Source: Mytilus galloprovincialis
Lineage: Eukaryota > Mollusca > Bivalvia > Mytilida > Mytilidae
Assembly: GCF_965363235.1 (NCBI RefSeq)
Contig: NC_134840.1
Coordinates: 94,810,416-94,874,415 of the forward strand
Reading direction: 5' to 3'
Length of the DNA: 64,000 bases
In this document: one piece after another, positions 7,930 through 18,370 of the stretch
How positions within the stretch are numbered: the stretch's first letter is position 1
How the letters are laid out: every line of letters begins with the position of its first letter
Notes under the pieces: generated by a model
Database searches by the model: none
What the model was told of the DNA's origin: nothing
The model's input: only the letters and a program-made list of their open reading frames with translations
Translations under genes and position numbers: made by a program

Positions 7930-9870
7930 ATGGCTAGACGCTTTAATGTTCATATGAAAAAGAAAAAGTATGGCAAGCGCCAAAGAAACAAAGTTGCAAT
8001 GCAACAATCAAAAATAAAATTCCAAATAAAACAGGCTAAACAGCATGTGGTTAATCTGTCAATGAAAACTTTAACTGACAATGAGTATTTGCTGCTTTCA
8101 AAAGGGTTGAAATTCATACCTGCTCCCGCATTGAAAGGGGCAAAAAATGATTTAATGAGAGACTTTAATGAATTTGCTAGAAAATTAAGATGTAAATTTC
8201 TATTTTATTCAAAGAATGAAAATATACACCCATTCAGGGAGAATAGCAAATATGAACCTCACTACAGCTGTGATGCACTTGAAAATTATATTTTCCAAAC
8301 AAAACATGAGTTGTCGTCAATGCAGCCTCGGAGATTTAGAGACAATCTGAAACCTGGTGAGAGGTCAAGCATATCTTCACTTTTGCGAGACAAATCAATT
8401 CTTATTAAGAAAGCTGATAAAAGCAACAATGTTGTTGTTCTTGATAAGAGTATTTACTTATCCGAAGCTTATCGGCAATTACAATCGCATCACTACACAA
8501 GTCTTGACGGTTTTGACTTCAAGGTTCTCAGAAATAATATCAATGATTATGTCACTAGAATGCACATTCATAATGAAATTGACGAAATTTCATTCAAATA
8601 CATGATAAATGGCAATCAGAAAAATTACGGACCGGGACAAATGCATATATTACCGAAAATACACAAAATAAATTTTGTAGATTATGACAATGTCATGAGA
8701 AAAGGATTTAATATTGATTTAATAGTTCCTCCAGGGAGACCTATCATTTCCCAGATTGGTACGATCACTGAATACATAGGTCGTTATGTTGATTATTTTC
8801 TTGTGCCAATAGTTAAGAAACACCATACTTTCATCAGAGATTCATCTGATTTTATACAAAAAATAGAAACAATCAAACCATTAGACAATTGCCTATTATG
8901 TAGTTTTGACATAAGTCAGATGTTTACCAACTGTCCAATTGAAGAAATTCTTTTAGCAGTAAGAGCAGCATATGATGCATTTGATAAATCGCATTACACT
9001 ATAAAATATCCCTCTACAGATGATTTAGTTTCCCTCTTGGGATATGTTCTGCAACATAATATCTTTGAATTTAATGATCAATTATATCAACAATGTCTAG
9101 GTTCTGCAATTGGGGCCTGCTGTGCACCGGAATGTTGTAATATTTTATTATATCAAATAATGAAAGAAATTATTTCGTCATTTCCTTACAAGACAAACAT
9201 ATTTTATTATGCCAGATACATGGATGATGGAATAATAATACACCACGGTAAAAGACCTGAACTTGAAGAATTTTTTAAATTGGCTAATAGCCATCACAAA
9301 TTTCTCAAATTCACATATGAAATTTCAGAATCTGACACAACATTTCTAGACGTTCATTTATTCAAGGGCAGAAGATTTATAGCAGATAATATATTAGACA
9401 TGAAAACCCATTTCAAACCTACGAATTCTTTTCTATATTTGCACAGAAATAGCTCTCATACGGAGCACGTGTTTAAAGCATTTATCCGGGGAGAAGTAAT
9501 TCGTTACAGAAGATCAACAAACAATGATAATGACCTTAGAGAAATTCTCTTAAAGTTCAAACAGAATTTGATAAATAGGGGTTACACTGACACTGAAATC
9601 ATGTCTAGCTTCAATGAAGCCTTAACCAAAGAGAGAAAACATTTGTTTTCAACTAAGGAAGGGAAACGTAAAGAGGAAATTCCTCTTGTAATGGCTACTA
9701 AATATAATCCTTGCATAAGCAAATTACGAAAACACCTTTTAAAACATTGGCATCTCATAAGAGATAATGTGGTTTGCAATGAAGTATTCACAAAAACACC
9801 GATAATTGCTTATAAAAGGCACAGAAATTTATCAGATATTCTGACATCGACCAAGGTAAAGAAACCATAA
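7930..9870 (+). CDS. Penelope-like reverse transcriptase without endonuclease, copy 3
   Basis: This 646-residue ORF is identical in translation to copy 2, with the same RT motifs (Asp327 in FDIS, YMDDG at 430-434, KPTNS at 496-500) and the same early C-terminus without GIY-YIG. It lies 420 bp after ORF1 and 18 nt before the ribozyme at 9889. How the second ORF is translated is not visible. Re-initiation, a separate RNA or splicing are all possible. An intact frame in all three copies suggests the element has moved recently or is under purifying selection. Confidence 0.93.
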   Translation: MARRFNVHMKKKKYGKRQRNKVAMQQSKIKFQIKQAKQHVVNLSMKTLTDNEYLLLSKGLKFIPAPALKGAKNDLMRDFNEFARKLRCKFLFYSKNENIHPFRENSKYEPHYSCDALENYIFQTKHELSSMQPRRFRDNLKPGERSSISSLLRDKSILIKKADKSNNVVVLDKSIYLSEAYRQLQSHHYTSLDGFDFKVLRNNINDYVTRMHIHNEIDEISFKYMINGNQKNYGPGQMHILPKIHKINFVDYDNVMRKGFNIDLIVPPGRPIISQIGTITEYIGRYVDYFLVPIVKKHHTFIRDSSDFIQKIETIKPLDNCLLCSFDISQMFTNCPIEEILLAVRAAYDAFDKSHYTIKYPSTDDLVSLLGYVLQHNIFEFNDQLYQQCLGSAIGACCAPECCNILLYQIMKEIISSFPYKTNIFYYARYMDDGIIIHHGKRPELEEFFKLANSHHKFLKFTYEISESDTTFLDVHLFKGRRFIADNILDMKTHFKPTNSFLYLHRNSSHTEHVFKAFIRGEVIRYRRSTNNDNDLREILLKFKQNLINRGYTDTEIMSSFNEALTKERKHLFSTKEGKRKEEIPLVMATKYNPCISKLRKHLLKHWHLIRDNVVCNEVFTKTPIIAYKRHRNLSDILTSTKVKKP

Positions 9871-9888
9871 TTTTTTAAACATATAGGA

Positions 9889-9974
9889 CAATCCCTGATG
9901 ATGGCGGACCTATATAACAATATTTTATTTATCATAAAAAAATACCGCCGAAACGCTATATTAGTGTAGGATTG
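9889..9974 (+). ncRNA. Hammerhead ribozyme, PLE copy 3
   Basis: This is the third identical hammerhead, with core CTGATGA, GAAA and the GTA cleavage triplet, and cleavage after 9968. It is followed by the last pseudo-LTR of the array. Confidence 0.88.
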
Positions 9975-10224
9975 ATTGCAAACATATAAAATTTATAAAT
10001 AGCATATATAATACAAACCTGATAATTTCTTATCAGAAGGAATCTATCTCTATATAAACATAATTATAGATTATGTGATATAATTATTGCAAAACATTAG
10101 TGAAACCAATATATTTCGATTTGGTTCCGAACATGAACCTTGCAATGTTCTATGAAAACAATGATAGTAATTGTGTGAAGATGAAGAGGGAAGCCGTGGA
10201 CGTTGGGTTTCGCTTTTTCTTAAT
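9969..10224 (+). repeat. 3' pseudo-LTR of PLE copy 3, right end of array
   Basis: It ends at the same point as the other 3' pseudo-LTRs, to within 3 nt. Here it runs into non-element DNA, which fixes the true 3' terminus of the element independently of the tandem junctions. Confidence 0.9.
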
Positions 10225-10527
10225 CGAAAAATTTTTGGGACCCTTTTATGCAGAATTTTTTTTTTTTTTCGGTTTTCGGTCATTGGACGGTTAAAAGAGG
10301 AGCTACATGTTGTGATGTACATAGGACTTATAAACAATTCATGAATGCAAAACTATTTAGAAATCTTGACTTCTGAATAGAGTAAAGCATGATTAATTGA
10401 ATATGTAAGCAACACATTTTTGAGATACAGAATTTACTCAAAATTGTCCAAAATATGCTCTTCGGGAACGTCTCTATTACTTTGTCAATATTCACACTGA
10501 AATCCCGATGAATATAATAGAGTAATG
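10225..10527. other. Right flank of PLE array, no gene seen
   Basis: AT-rich sequence with a T run at about 10257-10270. There is no telomere-like TTAGGG array and no ORF worth calling. Confidence 0.5.
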
Positions 10528-10875
10528 CTAGCGATAATAACCTAGCTGTAGTTGTTCATGGTTAATCATACATATATTTTCAAAAGATGTAGTACACTGA
10601 ACGATCTCTCCGCGGTAGCACTCGTGTTCGCCATCGAGCGACCTCCCGATTGAATTTGACAAATTATGTGCCAGGCCAGTTTCGTATGTCTCAAACAATG
10701 CAGATATTTGTTCGTTTGTTGTATAACCGACAACACGAGGAAGCAGATAATGCGCATAGAAGCGATTTCCTGATGATATCAGACGCGACTCCAGTTCCAA
10801 TACTGTTTTAGCGTGTTTGCTGGGGGGGATTGGCTCTGGTAGGCTGTCGAACACATCGCCTCGGCATACTTTCAA
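10528..10875 (-). CDS. Possible exon or gene fragment, unknown family
   Basis: This minus-strand open stretch of 115 codons has protein-like composition, with segments such as PPSKHAKTVLELESRL, NRFYAHYLLPRVVGY and GRSLDGEHECYRGEIV. It contrasts with the biased composition of most chance ORFs nearby. The reading frame stays open upstream of the first ATG (reading ...YPSISLKVCRGDVF), so the ATG is probably not a true start. A weak donor-like CTAG|GTTATT lies near the 3' end after NHEQLQL. I do not recognise the family. It may be one exon of a host gene on the minus strand or a piece of an unrecognised mobile element. The neighbouring sequence offers no partner exon I can defend. Confidence 0.35.
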   Translation of the reverse strand: MKVCRGDVFDSLPEPIPPSKHAKTVLELESRLISSGNRFYAHYLLPRVVGYTTNEQISALFETYETGLAHNLSNSIGRSLDGEHECYRGEIVQCTTSFENICMINHEQLQLGYYR

Positions 10876-12366
10876 CGATATCGAAGGGTACTGATAAATC
10901 TAATGTCAATTGGTACATCGCAGTCCAAACAGTTAAACCGTACTCTGTAAAATGTGCCCTGAAACTACTGGAGTATAACAAATTCAAATCTTGTAATAGA
11001 TGCAAGTTACTGTTAGTCTTTTCATCTCCAATAAAACTTTAATTTTGAAACCAAATGCCACTATTTAATGACATTACATCATTAAAAAAAGCGATTACAT
11101 ATATGTAAACATTTAATTTATAAATTTTTATTTTGCCATTTTTTTTTTTTTTTTTTTGCATGCCGAATTGATGTGCACGCAACTGCGTGTTGGCGTATAG
11201 GGAGCTACGCGCCTGTCAAATATTTCATTGGATAAAGCACATATCAAAAAAAAAAGATGGCATTGCGTATTCCAAGTGTACTTCAACAAACATGACATAT
11301 ACAACATGACAAATAATGTAAATAAAACATAATGCAAAATAAGAGAAAATTTATTATATGCTGTATCTATAACTACAAGTCTATTTTGTGTGTAGTTCTT
11401 CATTTATTTATGGTAGACTAACTGACACTAAGCATTGTTTTGAACTAACTTTAAATTGTGGTTTTCTCATTGTTGATTTAATGACCGTACGGTTTGCCTG
11501 TAATTACAATGTACTTATATCCACTTCATTTGAACTTTGGTGGATAGTTGTCTTATTGCCAATCATACCACATCTGACATCTCCTTTTTTGCATGAACCC
11601 CCTGAGGGGTTCATGCTTATATATTGGCGAGTTTTGGGTGTGTCTATGGGCCACTCGATATCTCTCGGCCGGAAGTCAGAATAAAATTCTCGGAACGTCT
11701 CGAAAGTTTTCGGTCATTTATACAGGTCTTAACAGGTTGTTATCTACGTCTTTGATATTGTCCCTTGATGGCCCTTGACGACGCTATTATAAACGACCAC
11801 TGTACTCTGTGTGTATCTGGGTCAATTATAACGTGGTATTTTCTGTTGTTTCGATAACATGTAACTAATTAATTTTGAAGATTTAACCACGGGATACTGT
11901 GTATTTCATCATAGACTTACGGGAGAGAACATTTTGGTTAAAATATTAATATTAGATAGGAAAACAGAAAGATAATATTATCAAACGTATTTAATTCAAT
12001 CGGAATCAAAGAAATATATATATATATATATAAAATATGTACTGTATCTATGTTTCTGAAGAAACTAACAATGATTGAAAGCAGATTATTTTCAGAGTTG
12101 CAATTAAGAAATAAGTATTTTATATGACAAGATCGTCTGCTTTGGTATTTTTAAATATTCATTTGTAAAGGAAACATAAAAATTTAATATTAATAAATTC
12201 TTGCATCCTACAAAAAAAATGTTTATAAACAATAATCATTATATTTCTACGTTAATTATTTCATACCATTTTTAGTATTTAAGTTCTATGAGTAAGTATT
12301 ATTTATTTTTTGTATTGTAATATATCCATAAAATGAAAGTAAGATAAATCTATTAGATATTTAAAT
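10876..12366. other. Gene-free AT-rich stretch with mussel repeat fragment
   Basis: About 11534-11580 carries a minus-strand fragment of the AAGATGTGGTATGATTGCC family. A (TA)n run lies at about 12016-12032. The A/T run at 11144-11158 is simple sequence. No coding exon is supported. Confidence 0.45.
11591..11616. repeat. Short perfect hairpin
   Basis: An 11-bp perfect inverted repeat (GCATGAACCCC / GGGGTTCATGC) surrounds a 4-nt loop. No target duplication is visible on its flanks, so I do not class it as an insertion. Confidence 0.7.
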
Positions 12367-12767
12367 TTTTTAAGGTGCCAGTCTTTGTAAGAATCAGGCA
12401 ATTTAGGTATTTAGGTAAAACTTAAAACATGATAAGAAAAAACCCACCGAGTTAATCAAGCTATTTGATACTAACCATCATCCTGAGTTAAAAAGTATTA
12501 GTCTTTCGTTTGTGTGTGTCTGGTAATATCAAATAACTTGGTTAGAAAATTGGTTAGAATGATAGCAAATTACAGAGTTATCTCCCCTTATTCGTTAATT
12601 TCTAGTGCATTTCAACCAAATTGTATCTTCTATTACCAGAGCAGAAAACAGAAATGCATGTTATTTTTGTGCATAACTACATATTATGAACTAAATGTCA
12701 AATTGGGTGGGGTTTTTTGGTCATGTTTTCACCACTGCCTGATTCTTAGGCAGATTGGCACTTAAAA
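12367..12767. mobile_element. Foldback / MITE-like element
   Basis: Inverted ends of about 33 bp (TTTTAAGGTGCCAGTC... at 12367 and its complement ending at 12767) match with a few differences. Inside, further nested inverted pairs occur: CTATTTGATACT near 12459 against TAATATCAAATAAC near 12525, and AAAAACCCACC near 12440 against GGGTGGGGTTTTTT near 12705. The whole 400 bp is a degenerate palindrome, typical of a non-autonomous DNA transposon. Flanking sequence at 12216-12366 also resembles 12878-13005 in direct orientation. Confidence 0.65.
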
Positions 12768-13164
12768 CGGTCGTGAATAAAAATACTTGTGTGTTTTCAA
12801 TTCATAAAGCATGATTTTAAATCCTTGCAATTCACAATAACCGTAAAAATAATTTACAATAATCACAACAAAATTTAATAACAACCATAATGTTGATTAT
12901 TTTATACTGTTTTAGTATGGATTTAGAAGTCTTTGCTTATATTTTGTATAGTAATATATTCACAAAGTGGAATGTTAGAATTTAAAAATAGATTCATTCG
13001 ATAAATAAAATGTCCCTCCGTAAATACTTGACGTTCGTGTTTAAGACATGAATCAATCAAATTAAGGTCATCACTCAAGAAATTTTACGGTCGTCATCAT
13101 GAGCTGATTATGACAAAAGTGTGTCAGAAATCATATCCGATATTCTTCCTCAGTCATAATAACC

Positions 13165-13292
13165 TTCCATAATTACCGAACTGAACAAAGAAATAACACG
13201 ACGGGTGCCGTATACGGTGCAGGAAATGCTTACCCTTCCGGAGCACCTGATTTCACTCCCGGTTTCTAGTGGAGTTCGTGTTGTTTCTTGAT
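13165..13292 (+). repeat. Fragment of dispersed repeat shared with 56105-56209
   Basis: The stretch AACACGACGGGTGCC... TGCTTACCCTTCCGGAGCACC ... GTGGAGTTCGTGTTG also occurs, slightly diverged, downstream of the RT fossil at 55.5-56.1 kb. Here it stands alone without an RT region. Confidence 0.6.
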
Positions 13293-13939
13293 TATTATTT
13301 ATAACTGTTGATGTAAATGTCCTTTGGTTTTGTAAGTCTTTGTTTACTCCTTGGTTTTGATTGTTATTGTCTTTATTGATATTATATATATTCAAAAGAA
13401 TTTGAAAAAAAATTACTAACAGGAACTTTAGTTTATCATAAAGTTTTAATTCAATTTTTGTTTTTTTTGTTTTAATAGTTTAACCTTATAGCATCTTTAT
13501 ATTTGTACTATGGTACGGTTTTGAAAATGGTATTCATTGTGTTGACCAACTATCCTACACGTCTTCATTCATTCACATTATATATCACATTTCAAAAGCA
13601 CACTATCGGTTTGCGTTCTCAAAAATTCCGGATAAAATGTCAATGAATCCGGAGTCAAAACATTTAATGTAGGCCGTTTGGCAACTATTAGATTAAGATA
13701 TGTGATGACGCAAATGCGTATTCTTTTCCTGAGTATCAGTGAGATGCTTTCTATTTACTATTTTGTGCGCTAAAATACTACTTGCATGTAATAACACTCG
13801 TGAAAGCTAATTTTCGTTTTTGTTATCTAAATTCAGGACACGGCAGAATGAGCTCTTCATGTGACTTTCAAGCACGGTCATCATTACTCACGGTATTCTG
13901 ACTTCGAGTTGTTTCTCTTTTGTTTCGTTTTTGAGTCAC

Positions 13940-14120
13940 TGTCCTATTATAAACTTGGACCTTTTCGAAAAGCTAAGGATTGTCTACCCAAGGAATATAT
14001 TCTTAACTTTATAATGTATTAAGCCTTTTAACTTTTTTCATTCGAGCGTCACTGATGCTTTTTTGTAGACTTAACTCGTGTCTGGCGTCCATCATTTTAA
14101 TTCTGGTATCTTTTTACATC
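13940..14120 (+). repeat. Diverged copy of the GAGCGTCACTGATG mussel repeat
   Basis: CTTTTCGAAAAGCTAAGGAT, then TTCGAGCGTCACTGATG and GTGTCTGGCGTC, match the better preserved copies at 38950-39590 and 42693-43275. Confidence 0.6.
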
Positions 14121-15553
14121 TACCTACCTTTTTATATAAATTGATTATTTTGTAAGTGTGTACAGGTATTCATAAACATCTGAATTAGGAAATTCTTCGG
14201 CAAAACTAAGTTTTCCTGTAGAATGTTTAAATAAATTTAAGTAAAATCAGGAAATCCTTAAAATTTGAGATGTTTTATGGGTCCCAATCAATTGCATGCC
14301 ACAGGTTTCACCGCATACAACATCTACCATGAGTAAAGACAGCTTCAAATACGACTTGAGAAAATTAAGGCATTCATGTAGGAAACAAAGTATAAAGATA
14401 TGATAGATAAAAATAAATGCATCCAGAATTCCAGATTACAAAGCAAACTGAGTTCATAAATTTATATTGCGATAGGTTTGTGCAATTTGCATAAGTCATC
14501 CGGTTAGTAGAAATTATGATTTGCCAAATGGTTTTAATCGGAAAAATTATGTATAAATTGGCCCCAGCAACATCTGAAAAATGCCACAAGGCCAATATGT
14601 TGGCCCTTAATTGGTAAACATATTTTTCATATTTTCTGAACAAATACGGCTTTATGTCTTTTGAAATGTTGAAAATAAGTTGGTTTGAGAACTACGACAG
14701 TTTAATTCAAATAATTTAACGGTTTTATTTTCTATACTGTAAACAATAGTTTGACGTTGACGTTTATTACGTCACTTTCACAACAACAACAGGTACCCGC
14801 GCTGAAACAAACACAACGTTAGAACACTGTAGCCATATATAAAACTTCAAATTAAAAAAATATATATATTTCTTATAGACTTGAATACATCGGTTTTACT
14901 GTGTTAGAAAGTTCTTCATACAATCGAAATCTTCATACATGTTCTTCTATCAAATTATTATCTATACAATATATGCATGTAATAAAATCATGAAAAGAAA
15001 AGTAGGGATTATCGGGCCAAAATTGAAAAAAAAAACGAGAATAAAGAACTACCTCTCGTTAGAACTTGCAAGTGCAAGGGGAAATCCGTGACGAACGAAT
15101 GTAAACAAACGTACACTGCAATGAAAATAGTAATACAAGATTTTGAAGGAATAAATCAAATACACCTAATCATTTAACAATATGCTAAAAGGAAAAGAGT
15201 TTGATTTTTAACACATGGAAACCCATGGAAAATAAAAAAAAAGTAGCATGGCTCTATAATCAATTCAATTATTTTTCATATGCAACACGTGTTATGTTTA
15301 ATTTTAATCAATGCCACAATCCGGTAAACTTCGGCACCACACTCGAAAGTTAATAAACTTCCAATCAACAAGTACTGAATGAAACATCATTTGTCGGTAA
15401 TACGTTATAGATTGGTAATAAATGTGCATACATGAATTATTTCCGTATAAACATTATGCATACACAAGTTCAATAACTTTTATGACCCTGTTAATGCAAT
15501 AAACTCATTTCATGTAAAGTGCAATTTCGAGACTAAACATATTACACTGATAT
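14121..15553. other. No gene seen
   Basis: AT-rich sequence without a convincing exon, RNA gene or mobile element. Open frames here are short and have no family signature. Confidence 0.45.
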
Positions 15554-15597
15554 GATTTATCTGAGATTACATGTGTTATAGTAATCTCAGGATTTAT
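15554..15597. mobile_element. 30-bp palindromic micro-insertion with 7-bp target duplication
   Basis: A 30-bp perfect hairpin (arms CTGAGATTAC at 15561-15570 and GTAATCTCAG at 15581-15590, loop 10 nt) is flanked by direct repeats GATTTAT at 15554-15560 and 15591-15597. The structure matches those at 21450-21493 and 40029-40074. Confidence 0.65.
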
Positions 15598-17098
15598 AAA
15601 ACGAATGTTGTTGGTTTTTTTTTAAATTGAAATGTTTATTGATAGTTTAAAAACATATCTGACCGGCATTTACAAGTTCTTCTATTAGCTTTGTCTGTGT
15701 ATTTGCAAAATTGATATTTTCACCAAATACCATTTACATTGTGAACATGGTGAAATAGGAAAACTTATGAAAAACTTTCATATTCGTGCATTTTTGACGT
15801 CAAATGGAACTTTGCTTAATACGGCAAATATGGCAACTCCTTGTTTCTGTATTTTTCCGCTGGAAAAAAATGCTGAAGACCCCAAATTTATTTGCGAAAG
15901 GGTTGTAAAGAATATATACTAGACAGAGGAGCTCCTGCAATAGCATATTTTATGCTCATGTTTACAACTAATCTTATGAAGAAGATAGTTCTTGAAACAA
16001 ACAAGTAAAACTGTTCGCTATTCTAGTAGTTCTGTTTTCATGAATCTGATAAACTGTTAGTGATAGAGTATATATTTTGTCATACTTTAACGGATTATCC
16101 TATATATATCTGTAGATAAAAGTATAGATTTAACAGAAACACTTTCCGACTGCATGTGAATTTCCTAAAATCTTATCAAATGATTATTTCATCTCCCCTA
16201 TAACAAATCCCCACTTAAAAGAATATAAGCACACTTTCCCGATGTTCAAAAGAACTATTGTAGTCAATGTACAACCGTTAGAAGAAAAGGAGTGAACAGT
16301 CTAGAGAAAATATCATAGTAAATATAACCAAAGGCATTATTGAAAAGTGTTTCATTATGTCAATATGATAAGTTAATGAAGCAAGGTTGTTTGTTTTTGT
16401 TTTTTGTTTGTTTTTGTTTTGTTTTTTGTTGTTTTTTTTTGGGGGGGGGGAGGGGGGTAGGGGGGTCGGATTAGGGTGCGCGTATCGTGAATTTAAACAG
16501 TTAGTGTATGATAATGATCGTGTGTTACTTCTTTTTGTTTGCGACTGAACAGAATTAAGAATCGTTGAAGTCCAATTCTTATTTGCAGACGAAAATAATG
16601 TAATACTATAAAAATCTCAGAAATTCAATATTCTTTTTTGAATAAACAAAAATCATTTATTTAAGTGTCAAAATAATTGTGTGTTTCTATTTCATTTCTC
16701 TTAATGGATAAGTGAGAAACCCCCTTTATATTTCAAAACATTAAATATGTACTACATGTATTTATAGATACCCACGTCTCTCGCTCCAAGTAGAAAAAAA
16801 CAACACAAAAAAAAATTACCAAAAAGTTCTAAAAAATCTTGGCAAAATGTTTTTAATTTCATGAACATAAAATTAACGAACCGGAATGTTAACAGACAAT
16901 TGAAAAATATGAAGCGGCTAGCAAAATTATTTCCCCTGAATGTCTAAGATATTTTTTCGCGAACTTATCGATTAAATCGACTATTGATTGATTTCTTATC
17001 ACATATATTGAAGTATCTACAGCACGGTATTACAAAACGTAAAGTTTCAGGCAGAAACGATACCACTTTAATCCATCTGCAAAGTTAAAGCTGATTCT
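15598..17098. other. No gene seen; G/T-rich tract
   Basis: A TTTGTTTTTG-type run at 16385-16440 passes into long G runs at 16441-16467 that could form a G-quadruplex on the plus strand. No coding evidence is visible. Confidence 0.5.
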
Positions 17099-17101
17099 TC
17101 A

Positions 17102-17330
17102 TTGAACATGCAATCTAAATATCTGTATACACCTGAAAGAAACCATCGATTGATTGACCAGTTGGTTGGACCACGTGCACGCTCTGTAATGACACAATAT
17201 ATACCATCAAAAAGCCTCAAATTTGGCATCAAACTTTGGATGCTGGTTGAATCTATTTCCTGTTATCTCATACATACTACTGTTTTTAGAGGCCGTCGTT
17301 TTGATCCTGTGTCTGATGGGGAACTTCAAA
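17102..17330 (+). pseudogene. piggyBac-like transposase fragment
   Basis: An isolated open stretch reads LIDQLVGPRARSVMTQYIPS, then KFGIKLWMLVES, then VFRGRRFDP. This matches the layout of piggyBac (PGBD) transposases, whose signature is an acidic DEQ segment, then R.R, QYIPSKP, KYGIK(I/L)W.L and (I/V)YTG. Only about 60 residues of a protein that is normally near 550 are present, with no start or recognisable downstream catalytic segments, so this is a remnant of a DNA transposon. The conserved order of several motifs makes the match convincing despite divergence. It has no nearby host exon. Confidence 0.6.
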
Positions 17331-17849
17331 GTAGCATTATATTTAAAAGATTTATGATAAATTCGTACACTATCACGCCTACGGTTTATTCATGAAGTAG
17401 TTGAAAGCTTATTAACAGAACACAAGAGATCGATTTCTGGGTCAGTTAGAAAATCGGAAGCAAGAACTTTAAAGGTTAGTCAACGACAAAGTGAAAGATT
17501 GTGTCGTATGTTCATATGGGAAAAACGGAAGAAGGAAGCGATCAAGTCTACTATGTTGTATAACCACATTGTAGATCTCTTAACGGTGTACAGTCTGTGT
17601 GTCAACAGACATTTAGTTCTATGTGACGAATAGTAACTTTTTGACATTTACAAATAATAAACTCCGGATTGCTACTTGTTATTAATTCTAATTCATTATT
17701 TATAATAATGATTTCTGAAATAAATAAGTGTTATTAGTTGTCAAGAAACTGCCCCCCCCCCCTTAAAAAAGGCAATTAACTTTAAAAACACTTTTTAAAA
17801 ATGTAAGTTTTCCCGTGTAAGGTCGATGGTTCTAATTGGGCCGTTCTAA

Positions 17850-18370
17850 TAGGGGCACTCTGGCTTTCCTCCAACGAAAATTGAATTGGGACAGGCGCAC
17901 AAATGCGACGGGGTTAAACATGTTTCGTGAGATCACAACCCTCCGATCTATACCTCTAGCCAATAAAGAATGAAAAACACCAGTGGCGGATCCAGCCATT
18001 TTAAAAAGGGGGGGGGGGGGAGATTCACAACCCAGGACAAAAGGGGGGGGGTTCCAACTATATGTCCCCATTTAAATGCATTGATCGACCAAAAAAAGGG
18101 GGGTTCCAACCCCCGGAACCCCCCCTCCTTGGATCCGCCACTGAACACACAGTAATACGAACAGTAAAACGCACTTGAAAAGGAAATACAAGTCCTATGT
18201 CAGAATAGGAAACAAACGAAACTAATCAAAATGACAATGATGATAAATTAACAAAGGACTACTATATATAAAGCTAGCAGTTACTGTCATACGCCAGCTC
18301 CAGACCTCAATTAAACTGATTGAAAGGTTATGTCTTCATTATACACACTCTCTCCCTGTTTTATTTATTG
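17850..18370 (+). repeat. Dispersed mussel repeat interrupted by a MITE
   Basis: GACGGGGTTAAACATGTTTC... at about 17911 and CCAGCTCCAGACCTCAATTA... at about 18292 are parts of one family I recognise in mussel DNA. The element at 17981-18143 splits it. Confidence 0.5.
17981..18143. mobile_element. 163-bp MITE with CAGTGGCGGATCC ends
   Basis: CAGTGGCGGATCCAG at the left and GGATCCGCCACTG at the right form inverted ends. AACAC flanks both sides (17976-17980 and 18144-18148), a possible 5-bp duplication. The interior is G-rich and C-rich. It sits inside the dispersed repeat at 17850-18370. Confidence 0.7.

Larger units (their letters stand above)
6143..10224 (+). mobile_element. Penelope-like retroelement, copy 3 (complete)
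   Basis: This is a second full-length 4082-bp unit with the same order of parts as copy 2: 5' pseudo-LTR 6143-6400, ORF1, RT, ribozyme 9889-9974 and 3' pseudo-LTR 9969-10224. Its 5' end is again exactly the ribozyme cleavage nucleotide. The 3' end leaves element sequence after CTTAAT, where host-type DNA (CGAAAAATTTTTGGG) begins. Both ORFs are open. Confidence 0.94.

Noticed and set aside
1803-10224. LTR retrotransposon with long direct terminal repeats
   Set aside because: The terminal direct repeats are Penelope pseudo-LTRs. The RT has Penelope motifs, there is no integrase, protease or RNase H, and the repeat begins at a ribozyme cleavage site.
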